This document shows positions 34,721 through 43,980 of a DNA stretch of 64,000 nucleotides, piece after piece (within the stretch, counting starts at the first letter, position 1; the number at the start of each line of letters is the position of its first letter). Origin of the DNA: Crocinitomix catalasitica ATCC 23190 (GTDB taxonomy: Bacteria; Bacteroidota; Bacteroidia; Flavobacteriales_D; Crocinitomicaceae); NCBI RefSeq assembly GCF_000621625.1, contig NZ_JHXV01000015.1, positions 1 to 64,000 of the forward strand, read 5' to 3'. The position numbers and the translations under genes are program-made. The notes below the pieces were generated by a model. That model did not search any database and was not told where the DNA came from. It worked only from the letters and a program-made list of their open reading frames with translations.

Positions 34721-36853
34721 ATGACAAAGAAAATAAGGAAAAAAAAGCAAAAGAAGAGTAGAGATATTCGAAAAGAAATAATAAATTTTTTTAAAGAAAA
34801 TAAAGAGGGCGTATTCAATTACAAACAGATTTCTAGTTTTTTAGATATCACAGATAACAATTTGAGAAAGTTTGTATACGAGGCGCTGGTTGATTTAGCG
34901 GATGAAGGTTCATTAAAAGAAACTGAAAGAGGGAAGTTCAAAGCTAGCTCAAACGTTCGAACGATTATAGGTACAATTGATATTTCAAAACGGGGTGCGG
35001 GTTATGTTATTTCTGACGATTTGGAAGAAGATTTATATATTCCTGCAAGTAAAATGGATCGCGTAATTCATGGCGATAAAGTAAGGGCAGAAATTTTTAA
35101 GAGTAAGTCGAAAAGAAGAGAAGAAGGAAGAATAGTTGAAGTTATAGGTAGAAACGAACGTGTTTTTGTCGGTACAATCGATAAACAAGCGAAATATGCG
35201 TTTTTAATTCCGGATGATCGGAAAATTGATATCGATATTTTTATCCCAACTTCAAAATTAAATGATGCAAAATCTGGTGATAAAGCAGTTGCTAAAATAT
35301 CAGATTGGCCACGTGATGCAAAAAATCCATTTGGTGAAATAATTAAAGTGTTGGGTAGCGAAGAAGCTATTGACGTGCAAATGCAAGCCATTCTTGCAAC
35401 TTATGGAATTCCTACGGACTTTCCTGCTGAAGTTCTAGAGGAAGCAGATAAAATTTCAATCGAATTAGACGAGGAGGAAATCGCAAAAAGGAGAGATTTT
35501 AGAAAGGTATTAACTTTTACAATTGACCCTGTTGATGCTAAGGATTTTGATGATGCCATCTCTTTTGTTGAATTGAAGAATGGTAATTTTGAAGTAGGTG
35601 TTCATATTGCCGACGTTGGCCATTATGTTCAGCCTGGCTCTGCCTTGGATAAGGAAGCTTATGACAGAGGGAATTCTGTTTATATGGTAGATAGAGTTGT
35701 GCCAATGTTACCTGAGCATCTATCGAATGGGGTTTGTTCTCTTCGTCCTGATGAAGATAAGTTTACGTTCTCAGCAGTTTTTGAATTGACTGATCAAGGT
35801 GAAGTTATAAATGAATGGTTTGGTAAAACAGTCATTCGTTCTGCAAGACGATTTACTTACGAAGAAGCACAAATAAGAATTGAAACTGGTGAAGGTGATT
35901 TGTCAGAGGAAATCAATAAAGTAAATAATATTGCGCGAATTATGCGCGGTGAGAGATTGAGTAGTGGTGGTTTGGAAATTACAAGTGCCGAACTACGATT
36001 CGAATTGGATGAGAATAAAGAACCAATTAAAATTGTAAAAAAGGTTTCGAAAGAAGCGAATAAATTGGTGGAAGAATTTATGTTATTGGCGAATAAAAAA
36101 GTTGGCCAATACGTAGGTGATGTTAAAAGAAAAACCGTAATTCCATTTATCTATCGTGTGCATGATTTACCGGACTCTGATAAGGTTGAACAGTTTAGAG
36201 TTTTTGTAGAGAAGTTCGGGAAGAATTTCACTTATGAAAGTGATCGAGAAATAGCAACTAAAATGAATGAGCTATTTGCTGAGATGAAAGATGATTCGAA
36301 TTTTTCAATCATCCAACAAATGGCAATTAAGTCCATGGCGAAAGCAATTTATGATACTGATAATATAGGTCATTATGGGTTAGGATTCAGATATTATGCG
36401 CATTTTACATCTCCTATTCGACGTTATGCCGATTTGATTGTTCATCGTGTACTTTTTGATGTTTTAGAAAAGCATAGCATGAAGTATGGCAAACTGACTG
36501 AAACAGCTAAACATATTTCTTTAACGGAGCGAAGAGCTGTAGAGGCTGAAAGAGCTTCAAAGAAATTTTATCAAGCACACTTTTTACGTGATCAGGTTGG
36601 ACAATCTTTTACCGGTGTAGTGACAGGATTAACTGATTGGGGAATGTTTGTCGAATTGAATGAAAATCACTGTGAAGGTATGATTGTTTTAAAATCAATT
36701 GAGGGTGATCGTTTTTCTTTTGATGAGAAAACTTATGCTGTAGTAGGTTCTAGAACAGGTCGTACTTTTAATTTAGGTGATCAATTAAACGTTGTATTGG
36801 CAAGTGTGAATATTGCGAAAAAACAAATTGATCTCGAATTAGCTGACGATTAA
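34721..36853 (+). CDS. rnr: Ribonuclease R
   Basis: Processive 3'-5' exoribonuclease acting on structured RNA. Domains in order: basic N-terminus (KKIRKKKQKKSRDI), helix-turn-helix (about 20-65), two cold-shock/OB domains (about 75-230), catalytic RNB domain (about 255-585) with FTIDPVDAKDFDDAISF holding the metal-binding aspartates and HFTSPIRRYADLIVHR, and a C-terminal S1 domain (about 625-708, GVVTGLTDWGMFVEL). 710 residues. Alone on the plus strand; converges with the DUF2490 gene 5 bp downstream, without a separate terminator visible. Confidence 0.96.
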   Translation: MTKKIRKKKQKKSRDIRKEIINFFKENKEGVFNYKQISSFLDITDNNLRKFVYEALVDLADEGSLKETERGKFKASSNVRTIIGTIDISKRGAGYVISDDLEEDLYIPASKMDRVIHGDKVRAEIFKSKSKRREEGRIVEVIGRNERVFVGTIDKQAKYAFLIPDDRKIDIDIFIPTSKLNDAKSGDKAVAKISDWPRDAKNPFGEIIKVLGSEEAIDVQMQAILATYGIPTDFPAEVLEEADKISIELDEEEIAKRRDFRKVLTFTIDPVDAKDFDDAISFVELKNGNFEVGVHIADVGHYVQPGSALDKEAYDRGNSVYMVDRVVPMLPEHLSNGVCSLRPDEDKFTFSAVFELTDQGEVINEWFGKTVIRSARRFTYEEAQIRIETGEGDLSEEINKVNNIARIMRGERLSSGGLEITSAELRFELDENKEPIKIVKKVSKEANKLVEEFMLLANKKVGQYVGDVKRKTVIPFIYRVHDLPDSDKVEQFRVFVEKFGKNFTYESDREIATKMNELFAEMKDDSNFSIIQQMAIKSMAKAIYDTDNIGHYGLGFRYYAHFTSPIRRYADLIVHRVLFDVLEKHSMKYGKLTETAKHISLTERRAVEAERASKKFYQAHFLRDQVGQSFTGVVTGLTDWGMFVELNENHCEGMIVLKSIEGDRFSFDEKTYAVVGSRTGRTFNLGDQLNVVLASVNIAKKQIDLELADD

Positions 36854-36858
36854 CGTGT

Positions 36859-37572
36859 TTACTTCTTCTTTTTCTTCTTCTTCTTGAAAAGTTTATCTGT
36901 GATTTCGTAAGCATACTTAATCGCATAGATATGACTTGTTTCACCCGTTTGTATTGTACGATCAAAAATATAACTGATTTCAAATTCGTGTTTTTTAACC
37001 AAGTCAAACTTTAAACCACCTGCTATTCTATATGCGGTTAAGAAGTTAATATTGGGGCTGTCTAGAATTGGCTTAAACATTTCGTACTCTACAAAAGGAA
37101 TGATGCGTTTAAAAGCGTCATTTTCGTATTTAAGATTCAATTTAAGACGCAATTCATATTCGTTTTCTGGGTAAATATATTCGTTGATTGCTGTCAAACG
37201 ATCGAATCCCCATTGGTAACGTCCTCTTGCTTTAAATTTAAGGCCGGTTTCGCTGAGTTTAAAACCATAAGATAGGTTTAAGGCTATCCTATTGTCATTT
37301 TCAAAATAATCCGTCTTAAAACGTTGTGAATATCGATAACTTATTCCAAAATCAACATCGTTTAGAATTTCATATTCTGCCTCAATTTCATTAAAAAATG
37401 TTTTGAGATTACTGAAATTTTTATCGAACCTTGTTTGGGCGTCATATCCGAAGCTTAATTTTTTACTCGCGTCGTATTGTAGAGAAATACCAGTCCATAA
37501 TTCGGCGTCATTTTTGTTCTGACCGAAACTAATAAAAGGCAATAAAATAAATATTGAAATTATCGCTTTCAT
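36859..37572 (-). CDS. DUF2490 outer-membrane-like beta-barrel protein
   Basis: 237 residues, signal peptide about 1-17 (AIISIFILLPFISFGQ). The mature part alternates strands with aromatic ends (LWTGISLQYDASKKLSFGYDAQTRF; FGISYRYSQRF; FKARGRYQWGFDRL), the DUF2490 pattern for outer-membrane barrels of about ten strands in Bacteroidetes. Function unknown. Ends with eight consecutive lysines (KKKKKKKK), unusual for a barrel, coded by AAG/AAA triplets. Its ATG is immediately at the stop of the small lipoprotein gene, so they form an operon. Confidence 0.8.
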   Translation of the reverse strand: MKAIISIFILLPFISFGQNKNDAELWTGISLQYDASKKLSFGYDAQTRFDKNFSNLKTFFNEIEAEYEILNDVDFGISYRYSQRFKTDYFENDNRIALNLSYGFKLSETGLKFKARGRYQWGFDRLTAINEYIYPENEYELRLKLNLKYENDAFKRIIPFVEYEMFKPILDSPNINFLTAYRIAGGLKFDLVKKHEFEISYIFDRTIQTGETSHIYAIKYAYEITDKLFKKKKKKKK

Positions 37573-37964
37573 TATTCAATTACATTCATTGTTTCAACTT
37601 CAACAACTTGTTTTTTATCGGTAATTTCAACTGTTCGTTGAACAATTTCTAAACCTTCAACACAAAAATCGCATTCGGAATAAGTGAAAATGGTATATGT
37701 ACCAATTGTTAAATTCGTAAAAGTATAAGAACCATCTAAACTCGTAGAAAATTTGTCATCGTAAGTTAAATCATCAGTTCCATATATAATATAAACATCC
37801 TGATCCCAAGCGTCATATTGAGCTGTTGTGTCTCCTGAACCGTTTACTTTAACTGTCCAAACCTTACCATTTATGGTAGATGTACCGCCTTCTCCAGCTT
37901 CTTTCTTACAACTAATGGTTCCGAAACCAAAAATCAGAACTAAGATTAAATATGTATTTTTCAT
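37572..37964 (-). CDS. Small lipoprotein with carboxypeptidase-regulatory-like fold
   Basis: 130 residues with a lipobox (LILVLIFGFGTISC, Cys19), so lipid-anchored. The mature part STINGKVWTVKVNG ... SLDGSYTFTNLTIGTYTIFTYSEC is a short beta-sandwich like CarboxypepD_reg domains, with a CDFC pair at about residues 100-103. No function known. First gene of a pair with the DUF2490 barrel, which suggests that it may act with it at the outer membrane. TAACTTTG at 37993-38000 (minus) is a probable promoter -7 element 29 bp upstream. Confidence 0.75.
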   Translation of the reverse strand: MKNTYLILVLIFGFGTISCKKEAGEGGTSTINGKVWTVKVNGSGDTTAQYDAWDQDVYIIYGTDDLTYDDKFSTSLDGSYTFTNLTIGTYTIFTYSECDFCVEGLEIVQRTVEITDKKQVVEVETMNVIE

Positions 37965-37992
37965 TTTGATAATTATTTGCTTTTAAACTTGT

Positions 37993-38000
37993 CAAAGTTA
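37993..38000 (-). promoter_or_regulatory. -7 promoter element of the lipoprotein-DUF2490 operon
   Basis: Minus-strand TAACTTTG (perfect TAnnTTTG), 29 bp upstream of the start codon at 37964. No well-spaced -33 TTG found. Confidence 0.5.
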
Positions 38001-38059
38001 AGCAATTATTAAATGTTTGAATTAATTTTAAAAAAATATGCTGGACCAATTAAAAATTA

Positions 38060-38248
38060 ATGGAAAAGGAAGAAGAGATTCACAATATTGATATTAAAAA
38101 ATATAAGAAGTTCAATCGAAAATTACCGTGGAACTTAATCGTTAAAGTTGTGGTGGTAATTCTTGCTATTGGTTTACTCTATTATTTTAGAAGTATAACA
38201 AGCCAAGTTGAAAAAACAGATGATTTTGAAATTAATATTAGCGAATAA
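38060..38248 (+). CDS. Small single-pass membrane protein, unknown
   Basis: 62 residues: acidic/basic N-terminus (MEKEEEIHNIDIKKYKKFNRK), one membrane helix (about 25-44, LIVKVVVVILAIGLLYYF) and an acidic tail. The basic residues before the helix suggest that the N-terminus is cytoplasmic. No family recognised. It lies between divergent minus-strand genes, and the coding pattern is reasonable (hydrophobic run flanked by charge), so it is probably real. Confidence 0.55.
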   Translation: MEKEEEIHNIDIKKYKKFNRKLPWNLIVKVVVVILAIGLLYYFRSITSQVEKTDDFEINISE

Positions 38249-38301
38249 TGACTAGGTATTACACGAAGGATCATCTTCGTCTTATTCAATAAAAACAGTT
38301 T

Positions 38302-38643
38302 TTAGTACTGCACGTGTAAAATGGATTGCATGGTAATTATGCTTTCGTCATTCAATTCTTCTTGCAATTCAACATAAACATAATAAACTCCAGCGCTAAC
38401 TTTTACACCCGCATGAGTATATCCATCCCAACTTCCGTTTGTGCCGAAAAAACGATAAATCATTTCGCCATACCTATTAAAAATAGTACAAGTTAAAGCG
38501 GCATAATTCTCGGCATCAATGATAAAAGTATCGTTAATGTTATCATCGTTGGGCGTGATAACATTGGGGATTTTAACCAAATCTTGAGCGAATATGTTTG
38601 CGGACAAACACATTAGAAAAGTTATGAATACAAGTTTTTTCAT
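38302..38643 (-). CDS. Secreted protein consisting almost only of a T9SS type B C-terminal domain
   Basis: 113 residues: signal peptide about 1-19 (FITFLMCLSANIFAQ), then immediately a gliding-motility-associated/T9SS type B domain (VKIPNVITPNDDNINDTFII ... FNRYGEMIYRFFGTNGSWDGYTHAGVKVSAGVYYVYVEL). Normally such a domain is the last about 90 residues of a large cargo; here there is no cargo. A -7-like TATCTTTA (38658-38665 minus) is 15 bp upstream. Could be an expression competitor, a decoy, a capping subunit, or a degraded remnant. It is in frame and without internal stops. Confidence 0.85.
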   Translation of the reverse strand: MKKLVFITFLMCLSANIFAQDLVKIPNVITPNDDNINDTFIIDAENYAALTCTIFNRYGEMIYRFFGTNGSWDGYTHAGVKVSAGVYYVYVELQEELNDESIITMQSILHVQY

Positions 38644-38657
38644 TGATTAATAAAAAG

Positions 38658-38665
38658 TAAAGATA
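38658..38665 (-). promoter_or_regulatory. -7-like element before the short T9SS-domain gene
   Basis: Minus-strand TATCTTTA, one base off TAnnTTTG, 15 bp upstream of the start at 38643. The same word lies upstream of 6920 and 56157. Confidence 0.3.
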
Positions 38666-38682
38666 TTAAAAAATCTCGTTTG

Positions 38683-41481
38683 CTAATAGCTTAGACCATT
38701 GTTCCTTCCTTTTTCAATTGCGGGAACACCATCTTTCATCCATATAGGCATCTCCTTATCTTGTAAGTAAAAATCGAAAAATTGTTTCATTCTAACCGAT
38801 AAATCTTTTCTGTTTGCCGTTTTCATTAGGTTATGTTCGTCTCCATTATAGTTCAAAAGCCATACGGGTTGATCTAATCTGCGAAGTCCCATATATAATT
38901 CTATTCCTTGGTACCACGGAACTGCACCATCTCCATCATTGTGCATAATTAATAACGGAGTTTTAACATTAGGCAATCCAAATAGTGGCGAATTTTCTAT
39001 GTATAAATCTGGACGTTCCCAAATCGTAAAACCAATTCGACTTTGCGTTTTCTCGTATTGAAACATTCTGCTTAAACCTGATCCCCAACGAATGCCTCCA
39101 TAGGCTGAAAACATATTGCTAACAGGTGCACCTGCCATTGCTGCATGATATTTATCTGTCATTGTTATTAGTTGAGCCGTTTGGTAACCGCCCCAACTTT
39201 GGCCTTGTAAACCAAGTTTATTGCTATCAATCCATTCGTATTTGTCCAATAAATAATCTGTTCCACTTACTATACAATCAAAAGCTGATTTTGCCGGATG
39301 ACCAGGTTCATAAAGAATGTCTGGAATAAAAACAATATACTGATTACTCACATATTCGGTCGGATAGATTATTGAAGCTGTTGGTTTAGGTGTATAATAA
39401 AAGTGGATGTTGTCACTGTATTTTTCATAGAAGTAAACAATCATTGGATACTTTTTTGTTGAATCGAAATCTTCAGGTCGGTATAAAAGTCCATCTAATT
39501 CAAGACCTTTATAGGAAGTCCATTTAACGGGTTCAACTGTTCCCCAATTGTAATTTTTTTGTTGCGGATTTGTCGATGTTATTGTCTTTATTTCTTTAAA
39601 ATTTAAATCTGTAATTTCTAATTCTGGATATGTTTCAAAACTCATTCTTCTAAATAAAATATTGTCTGTATCATCAGCTTTACTTATATAGGTATAACGA
39701 TGAGGTGACTCAATTAGCTGGGTAAGGATAGGGCCATTTGCATTTAATTGAATTTTAGAATAACCTTCTTGCTTCGTATCGTCATTCGTGCTTTTTATTA
39801 AACCAGTTTCGATATTTGTATAGGTACTGTCATAATCAAATCGTTGATATCTGTAGATCATTTTTTGATCTTTTCCAATTCCATTTGTAATACAAAATGT
39901 CTTATTCGGTTCACTTGGATGCAAAGCCCAAATATCATATTCTGCATTCACCAAATAGTATACTTCATTATTAATTTTAGTCCATCCACTTCCTCTATTT
40001 GAAAATGTGATAAAAGGGTTTCCGTTATTGTCAGAAGCGAACAAGTCTCCTAATTTTTTTGTAAGATTAATAGTGATTTCTTTTTCAATTAAATAAGAAT
40101 ACCAAGATGAATCAATGCCATTATAATAAATAAAAACATCTCCATTTGGAGATAGGGCATTGGAATAAGCGATGCCTTCTTTTAAAAGTAAAGTATCTCC
40201 TGTTAGAAGATCAACGCGATAAACATCATTCTTCCAAGGGAAGTCCCATGTCGCTTCTTTCTTATATTTATTCGATGCATAAGCCAATGCATAATTAATA
40301 GCTGGTTTGGAGGAAACAGAAATGCGTTCGAATAAATCAATTCCAATTGGTGTTATTTTTTGCTCTTGTAGATGATAAAGAGCTAGATTAGAATTTTTTT
40401 CATCTTTCCGTTTTTCATTTAACTGCTGAGGTTGAATACGCAAGTCACTCGGTCCCCAAATATCGACAACGGCCTTTTCAGTGTCAAGTAATGTGTCCTC
40501 TGGTTCTGGTCTATTGATAGAGGCCGTGCCGAAGAATAATTTTTTACTATCATCGGAAAAGTAAGGTTTAAAGTTACTCGAAACTGCAGAGCTGTCAGGC
40601 ATGTTTTTACTGAGTGTGTCTATACTTGCGAAGGGTAATTGTGAAGTTACATTGAAAATATTTAAAGCATAATTTTTTATTTTGTTCGTATCAGCACTGA
40701 AGATGTAAGCAAAATAATTTCCTGCTTTATCAAAAATGATGTTTTTCACTTCTAACTGATGATCCTGTAATTTTGTTTCCTGTAAAGTATTCAAATCTAT
40801 TCTGTATACGCTGAGGGTATCCGTTTCACCTTTATTACTGCTAGTATAAACTAAATTTTTACCAAACTTGTCTACTGCGTAATCCTTTACGTAATGAATA
40901 GTATGACTTACATTATTTATTGGATTAAACAAGGTTAAAGTAGTGCCTGAAGTACTTTGTTCTTCGCATTTATTCTTTTTAAATAGCGTACATTTTTTCT
41001 TTTTGCATTGAGGTTGATTATCGTTTTCTGAGAGATAGGCGATCCAGTCTCCTTCTGGGGCAATTTTAAACGATTTAATCTCCTCAAAAGTTAAAAGGGT
41101 GTCTTTGTTTGTTAGATATATAAATAATGAATCCTTGGGTAGTTTATCCTTTTTAGTATCGGCTAATTTTAATTTTCTTACGGTATCATGTTGCGGTTGG
41201 ATAATACCGACAACGAATTTGTCCTGGTAATGAATGGCTGCGTTTTTACCTCGACTAATTACTATGCTATCATTTTGTAAAGGATTTTTAACGAATAGAT
41301 ATCCGTCTCCTTCTTGAGGATTTATTTCGTAAGTGATAGTAAGCCCCGATTTACTTTGATGGACATTTTCTATGGCTTTCCATTCGTCGTATGCTTTGGC
41401 ATCAATAGGAATTTTATTTTGAGAGAAGCTTATTAAATGGAAAAGAAAGAAGGTTAAAGAAAGTCTTATGTGTTTACTCAT
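38683..41481 (-). CDS. Secreted prolyl-oligopeptidase-family (S9) serine peptidase
   Basis: 932 residues with a signal peptide (LSLTFFLFHLISFSQ). The long N-terminal part (about 30-640) has WD/propeller-like features of S9 peptidases; the C-terminal alpha/beta hydrolase holds the serine in GLQGQSWGGYQTAQ (about 762-775), an aspartate in HNDGDGAVPWYQG, and a histidine in NGDEHNLMK. This triad order matches S9. Cleaves peptides at the periplasm or surface. Odd: a Cys/Lys-rich insert (PQCKKKKCTLFKKNKCEEQ, near residue 160). Lies 9 bp downstream of the TonB-dependent receptor, so peptide uptake is a plausible joint role. Confidence 0.92.
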   Translation of the reverse strand: MSKHIRLSLTFFLFHLISFSQNKIPIDAKAYDEWKAIENVHQSKSGLTITYEINPQEGDGYLFVKNPLQNDSIVISRGKNAAIHYQDKFVVGIIQPQHDTVRKLKLADTKKDKLPKDSLFIYLTNKDTLLTFEEIKSFKIAPEGDWIAYLSENDNQPQCKKKKCTLFKKNKCEEQSTSGTTLTLFNPINNVSHTIHYVKDYAVDKFGKNLVYTSSNKGETDTLSVYRIDLNTLQETKLQDHQLEVKNIIFDKAGNYFAYIFSADTNKIKNYALNIFNVTSQLPFASIDTLSKNMPDSSAVSSNFKPYFSDDSKKLFFGTASINRPEPEDTLLDTEKAVVDIWGPSDLRIQPQQLNEKRKDEKNSNLALYHLQEQKITPIGIDLFERISVSSKPAINYALAYASNKYKKEATWDFPWKNDVYRVDLLTGDTLLLKEGIAYSNALSPNGDVFIYYNGIDSSWYSYLIEKEITINLTKKLGDLFASDNNGNPFITFSNRGSGWTKINNEVYYLVNAEYDIWALHPSEPNKTFCITNGIGKDQKMIYRYQRFDYDSTYTNIETGLIKSTNDDTKQEGYSKIQLNANGPILTQLIESPHRYTYISKADDTDNILFRRMSFETYPELEITDLNFKEIKTITSTNPQQKNYNWGTVEPVKWTSYKGLELDGLLYRPEDFDSTKKYPMIVYFYEKYSDNIHFYYTPKPTASIIYPTEYVSNQYIVFIPDILYEPGHPAKSAFDCIVSGTDYLLDKYEWIDSNKLGLQGQSWGGYQTAQLITMTDKYHAAMAGAPVSNMFSAYGGIRWGSGLSRMFQYEKTQSRIGFTIWERPDLYIENSPLFGLPNVKTPLLIMHNDGDGAVPWYQGIELYMGLRRLDQPVWLLNYNGDEHNLMKTANRKDLSVRMKQFFDFYLQDKEMPIWMKDGVPAIEKGRNNGLSY

Positions 41482-41490
41482 TGGGTGAGG

Positions 41491-43926
41491 TTAATTAAGT
41501 TTTGGGTTTTTTCGTGCAATTTTGAAGTCGATCTTATAATAGAATACCGGCAAGAAGCCTAATTGATATCTTTCTGCGATTAAAGTTGGGCTATCAGGTG
41601 AATAGGTTAACCCAAGTATGTTTTTTGTGTTAAGCAAATTCACCAAGTCGATTCCAATTTCATGTGACATTTTTTTAGCATTTAAAATGTAGTTTACTTT
41701 CACATCGAATCTAAAGTAATTAGCGAATTGTTGCTCATTATAACCTTCATCTAAAAACACAATTTCCTTAATCGAATCTGTCATAACCTGGTTAACGTTT
41801 CCATACCTTTTACCTCCGGCATAAGTGATTTTTAATCCCAATGATATTTTATTTTTTTTGTTTTCTCCAACCTTGAATTCTTTACCTATAAGACCATTAA
41901 TGATAAAATTACCGTTAAAATCTGTATTTCTTTGAATGCCGTCACTGCCTCTATATTTAGAATCGTATAAACTGGCAGTTGTCATGAAATAAAAACTTTT
42001 ATCGAATGATTTTTGTAGTGTTAATTCTAACCCCATATTGGTGCCTGTACCTTCGTTGACTAGCGTGTCAGGGAAGAATCTTGCAAATCCACTTCCTTGG
42101 TTAAGAATGGAAAAAGCTGATGATTTCTGCTCGACTGGGATATTGTACAAATGTTGATAGTAGATTTCTGTTTTGAACTTAGTGCTTTTATTAAAGTTAT
42201 GGCTGTAACTTAGAACTGTGTGTATACTTTTTGAGAAATCAATTCCTAAATTATGTGGTGCTGTATTTCCGTTCAGTTGATAAGTGTAGATATATAATGG
42301 GTGACTTTGTGAATGCATACCGGCTCCAGCAGCAATACTTCCTTTTTCGGATACCTCATATTTCATTCCAAATCTAGGTTCTAATTGCGAGAACGAATTA
42401 CTTAGCGTGAAATATTGTGCATGTAAACCGAGGTTCATTGTCAACCTTCTATTGATATTATATTTCCATTGTACAAATGGTTGAATCATATATGAGAGAT
42501 TGTCAGATTGATAGTTCCATCTATAATAAAAGTTGGCTGTTGAATCAGAGATGTCTGTTCGAATGGAATCACGCATATTGAATGAATACGCATCGACGTT
42601 GATTCCGTATTTGACGATATGATTAGCATTAAATTTTTTGGTCAAACTTACATAACCTGCTAAGGTCGTAATGTAATACGAGTAGCCCATCATTGTAAAA
42701 GGATCTGCGTTATATTCCCATGTATTATCTTCGTTTAATGTTCTCAAAATATATTCGTGATTGGTATGTTGATTTTGTAATGAATACGACAATGTAGATT
42801 TGAGGAAGAGACTTTTATTGATTGGTTTTTTATACGTAAGGCCGGTAACAATCATATCTGATCCAAAATATTGGTCTCTATCTTGGTCTCCGAATGCATC
42901 TTGGGCTGGTTCAATTTGATCTGAAATTAAGATATCAATTTGACTGGTACCACCCATTCCCCAAAAAGAAATTTGCCCACCTTTTTTAGTAGGAAAATTA
43001 AACTTGAAGGCACCATCTCCGTATCTTGGAACAGCATCAGTACCATATTTTATTCCGAGTTTATCAATCATTGTGAGGGTTGAATAACGTCCCATGATTA
43101 AATAACTCGCTTTAGAATTTTTGCTCAGGGGACCTTCAACTAGAATTTCTGTTCCTAATAATCCGAATTGTCCAGTGAATTCGTGTTTTTGATTGTTTCC
43201 TTGTCTTAATCTCAGATCGAATACGCCGGAAGTACTGTTACCGTATTCCGCTGGAAAGGCACTCATAAAGAAATCTGAATTATCTAGGATTTTATTGTTC
43301 AATAGAGAAACAGGTCCTCCAGTTGATCCTGCAATAGCAAAATGACTGGGATTCGGAATGGATACACCCTCAATTCGATAAATAATTCCAAGTGGAGAAT
43401 TACCACGAATAACTAAGTCATTTCTTGAGTCATCTGTTCCGGATGCTCCAGCATAGTTGGATACCATTCTTGCTGGATCACCTCGACTTCCTGCGTATCT
43501 ATTTGTTTCTTCGACTGAAAATTTTTGAGCACTAACCACTGCCATATCGTTCAGTACTTCATCATTTTTGACATTCGTTACTACTACTTCTTGCCCAGTA
43601 ATGATTTTTTCAGTCAATTCGATTGTTGTGATGTATTCTCTTCCTGATGTCAATTCGATTGTGATAGAATTAGCTTCGTAGCCGGTGAAATTGGTCACTA
43701 ATATATGTTTACCGACTGGAATATTATTCAAGGTGAAGTTTCCATCTATATCACAGACTGCCCCAATTGTTTTATCGGTTATGGTTGTAATTCTAACCTT
43801 AGCGCCTATAAGCGGAAATTTTGTTTCACTGTCTACAATTGTACCGCGAATGTTTTGTGTAATAATTTGCGAATGAGGGATCAGACTAATTGAAAATAGC
43901 AGCAAAAATGTTAGAACACTTTTCAT
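41491..43926 (-). CDS. TonB-dependent outer-membrane receptor with N-terminal CarboxypepD-like domain
   Basis: 811 residues. Signal peptide (about 1-20), CarboxypepD_reg-like domain (about 25-110, IRGTIVDSETKFPLIGAKVRI), plug (about 115-230, with NDLVIRGNSPLGIIYRIEGV), and a long beta barrel to the C-terminus. Missing a clear SusD partner, so it is not a standard polysaccharide-utilisation pair. Substrate unknown; the next gene downstream is an S9 peptidase, pointing to peptides. 54 bp after the PorP/SprF gene. Confidence 0.9.
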   Translation of the reverse strand: MKSVLTFLLLFSISLIPHSQIITQNIRGTIVDSETKFPLIGAKVRITTITDKTIGAVCDIDGNFTLNNIPVGKHILVTNFTGYEANSITIELTSGREYITTIELTEKIITGQEVVVTNVKNDEVLNDMAVVSAQKFSVEETNRYAGSRGDPARMVSNYAGASGTDDSRNDLVIRGNSPLGIIYRIEGVSIPNPSHFAIAGSTGGPVSLLNNKILDNSDFFMSAFPAEYGNSTSGVFDLRLRQGNNQKHEFTGQFGLLGTEILVEGPLSKNSKASYLIMGRYSTLTMIDKLGIKYGTDAVPRYGDGAFKFNFPTKKGGQISFWGMGGTSQIDILISDQIEPAQDAFGDQDRDQYFGSDMIVTGLTYKKPINKSLFLKSTLSYSLQNQHTNHEYILRTLNEDNTWEYNADPFTMMGYSYYITTLAGYVSLTKKFNANHIVKYGINVDAYSFNMRDSIRTDISDSTANFYYRWNYQSDNLSYMIQPFVQWKYNINRRLTMNLGLHAQYFTLSNSFSQLEPRFGMKYEVSEKGSIAAGAGMHSQSHPLYIYTYQLNGNTAPHNLGIDFSKSIHTVLSYSHNFNKSTKFKTEIYYQHLYNIPVEQKSSAFSILNQGSGFARFFPDTLVNEGTGTNMGLELTLQKSFDKSFYFMTTASLYDSKYRGSDGIQRNTDFNGNFIINGLIGKEFKVGENKKNKISLGLKITYAGGKRYGNVNQVMTDSIKEIVFLDEGYNEQQFANYFRFDVKVNYILNAKKMSHEIGIDLVNLLNTKNILGLTYSPDSPTLIAERYQLGFLPVFYYKIDFKIARKNPKLN

Positions 43927-43980
43927 AAATTGCGTGGTTGAGATATGAAAGTGAATTTAATGAAAAAACTCGAAAGAGCC

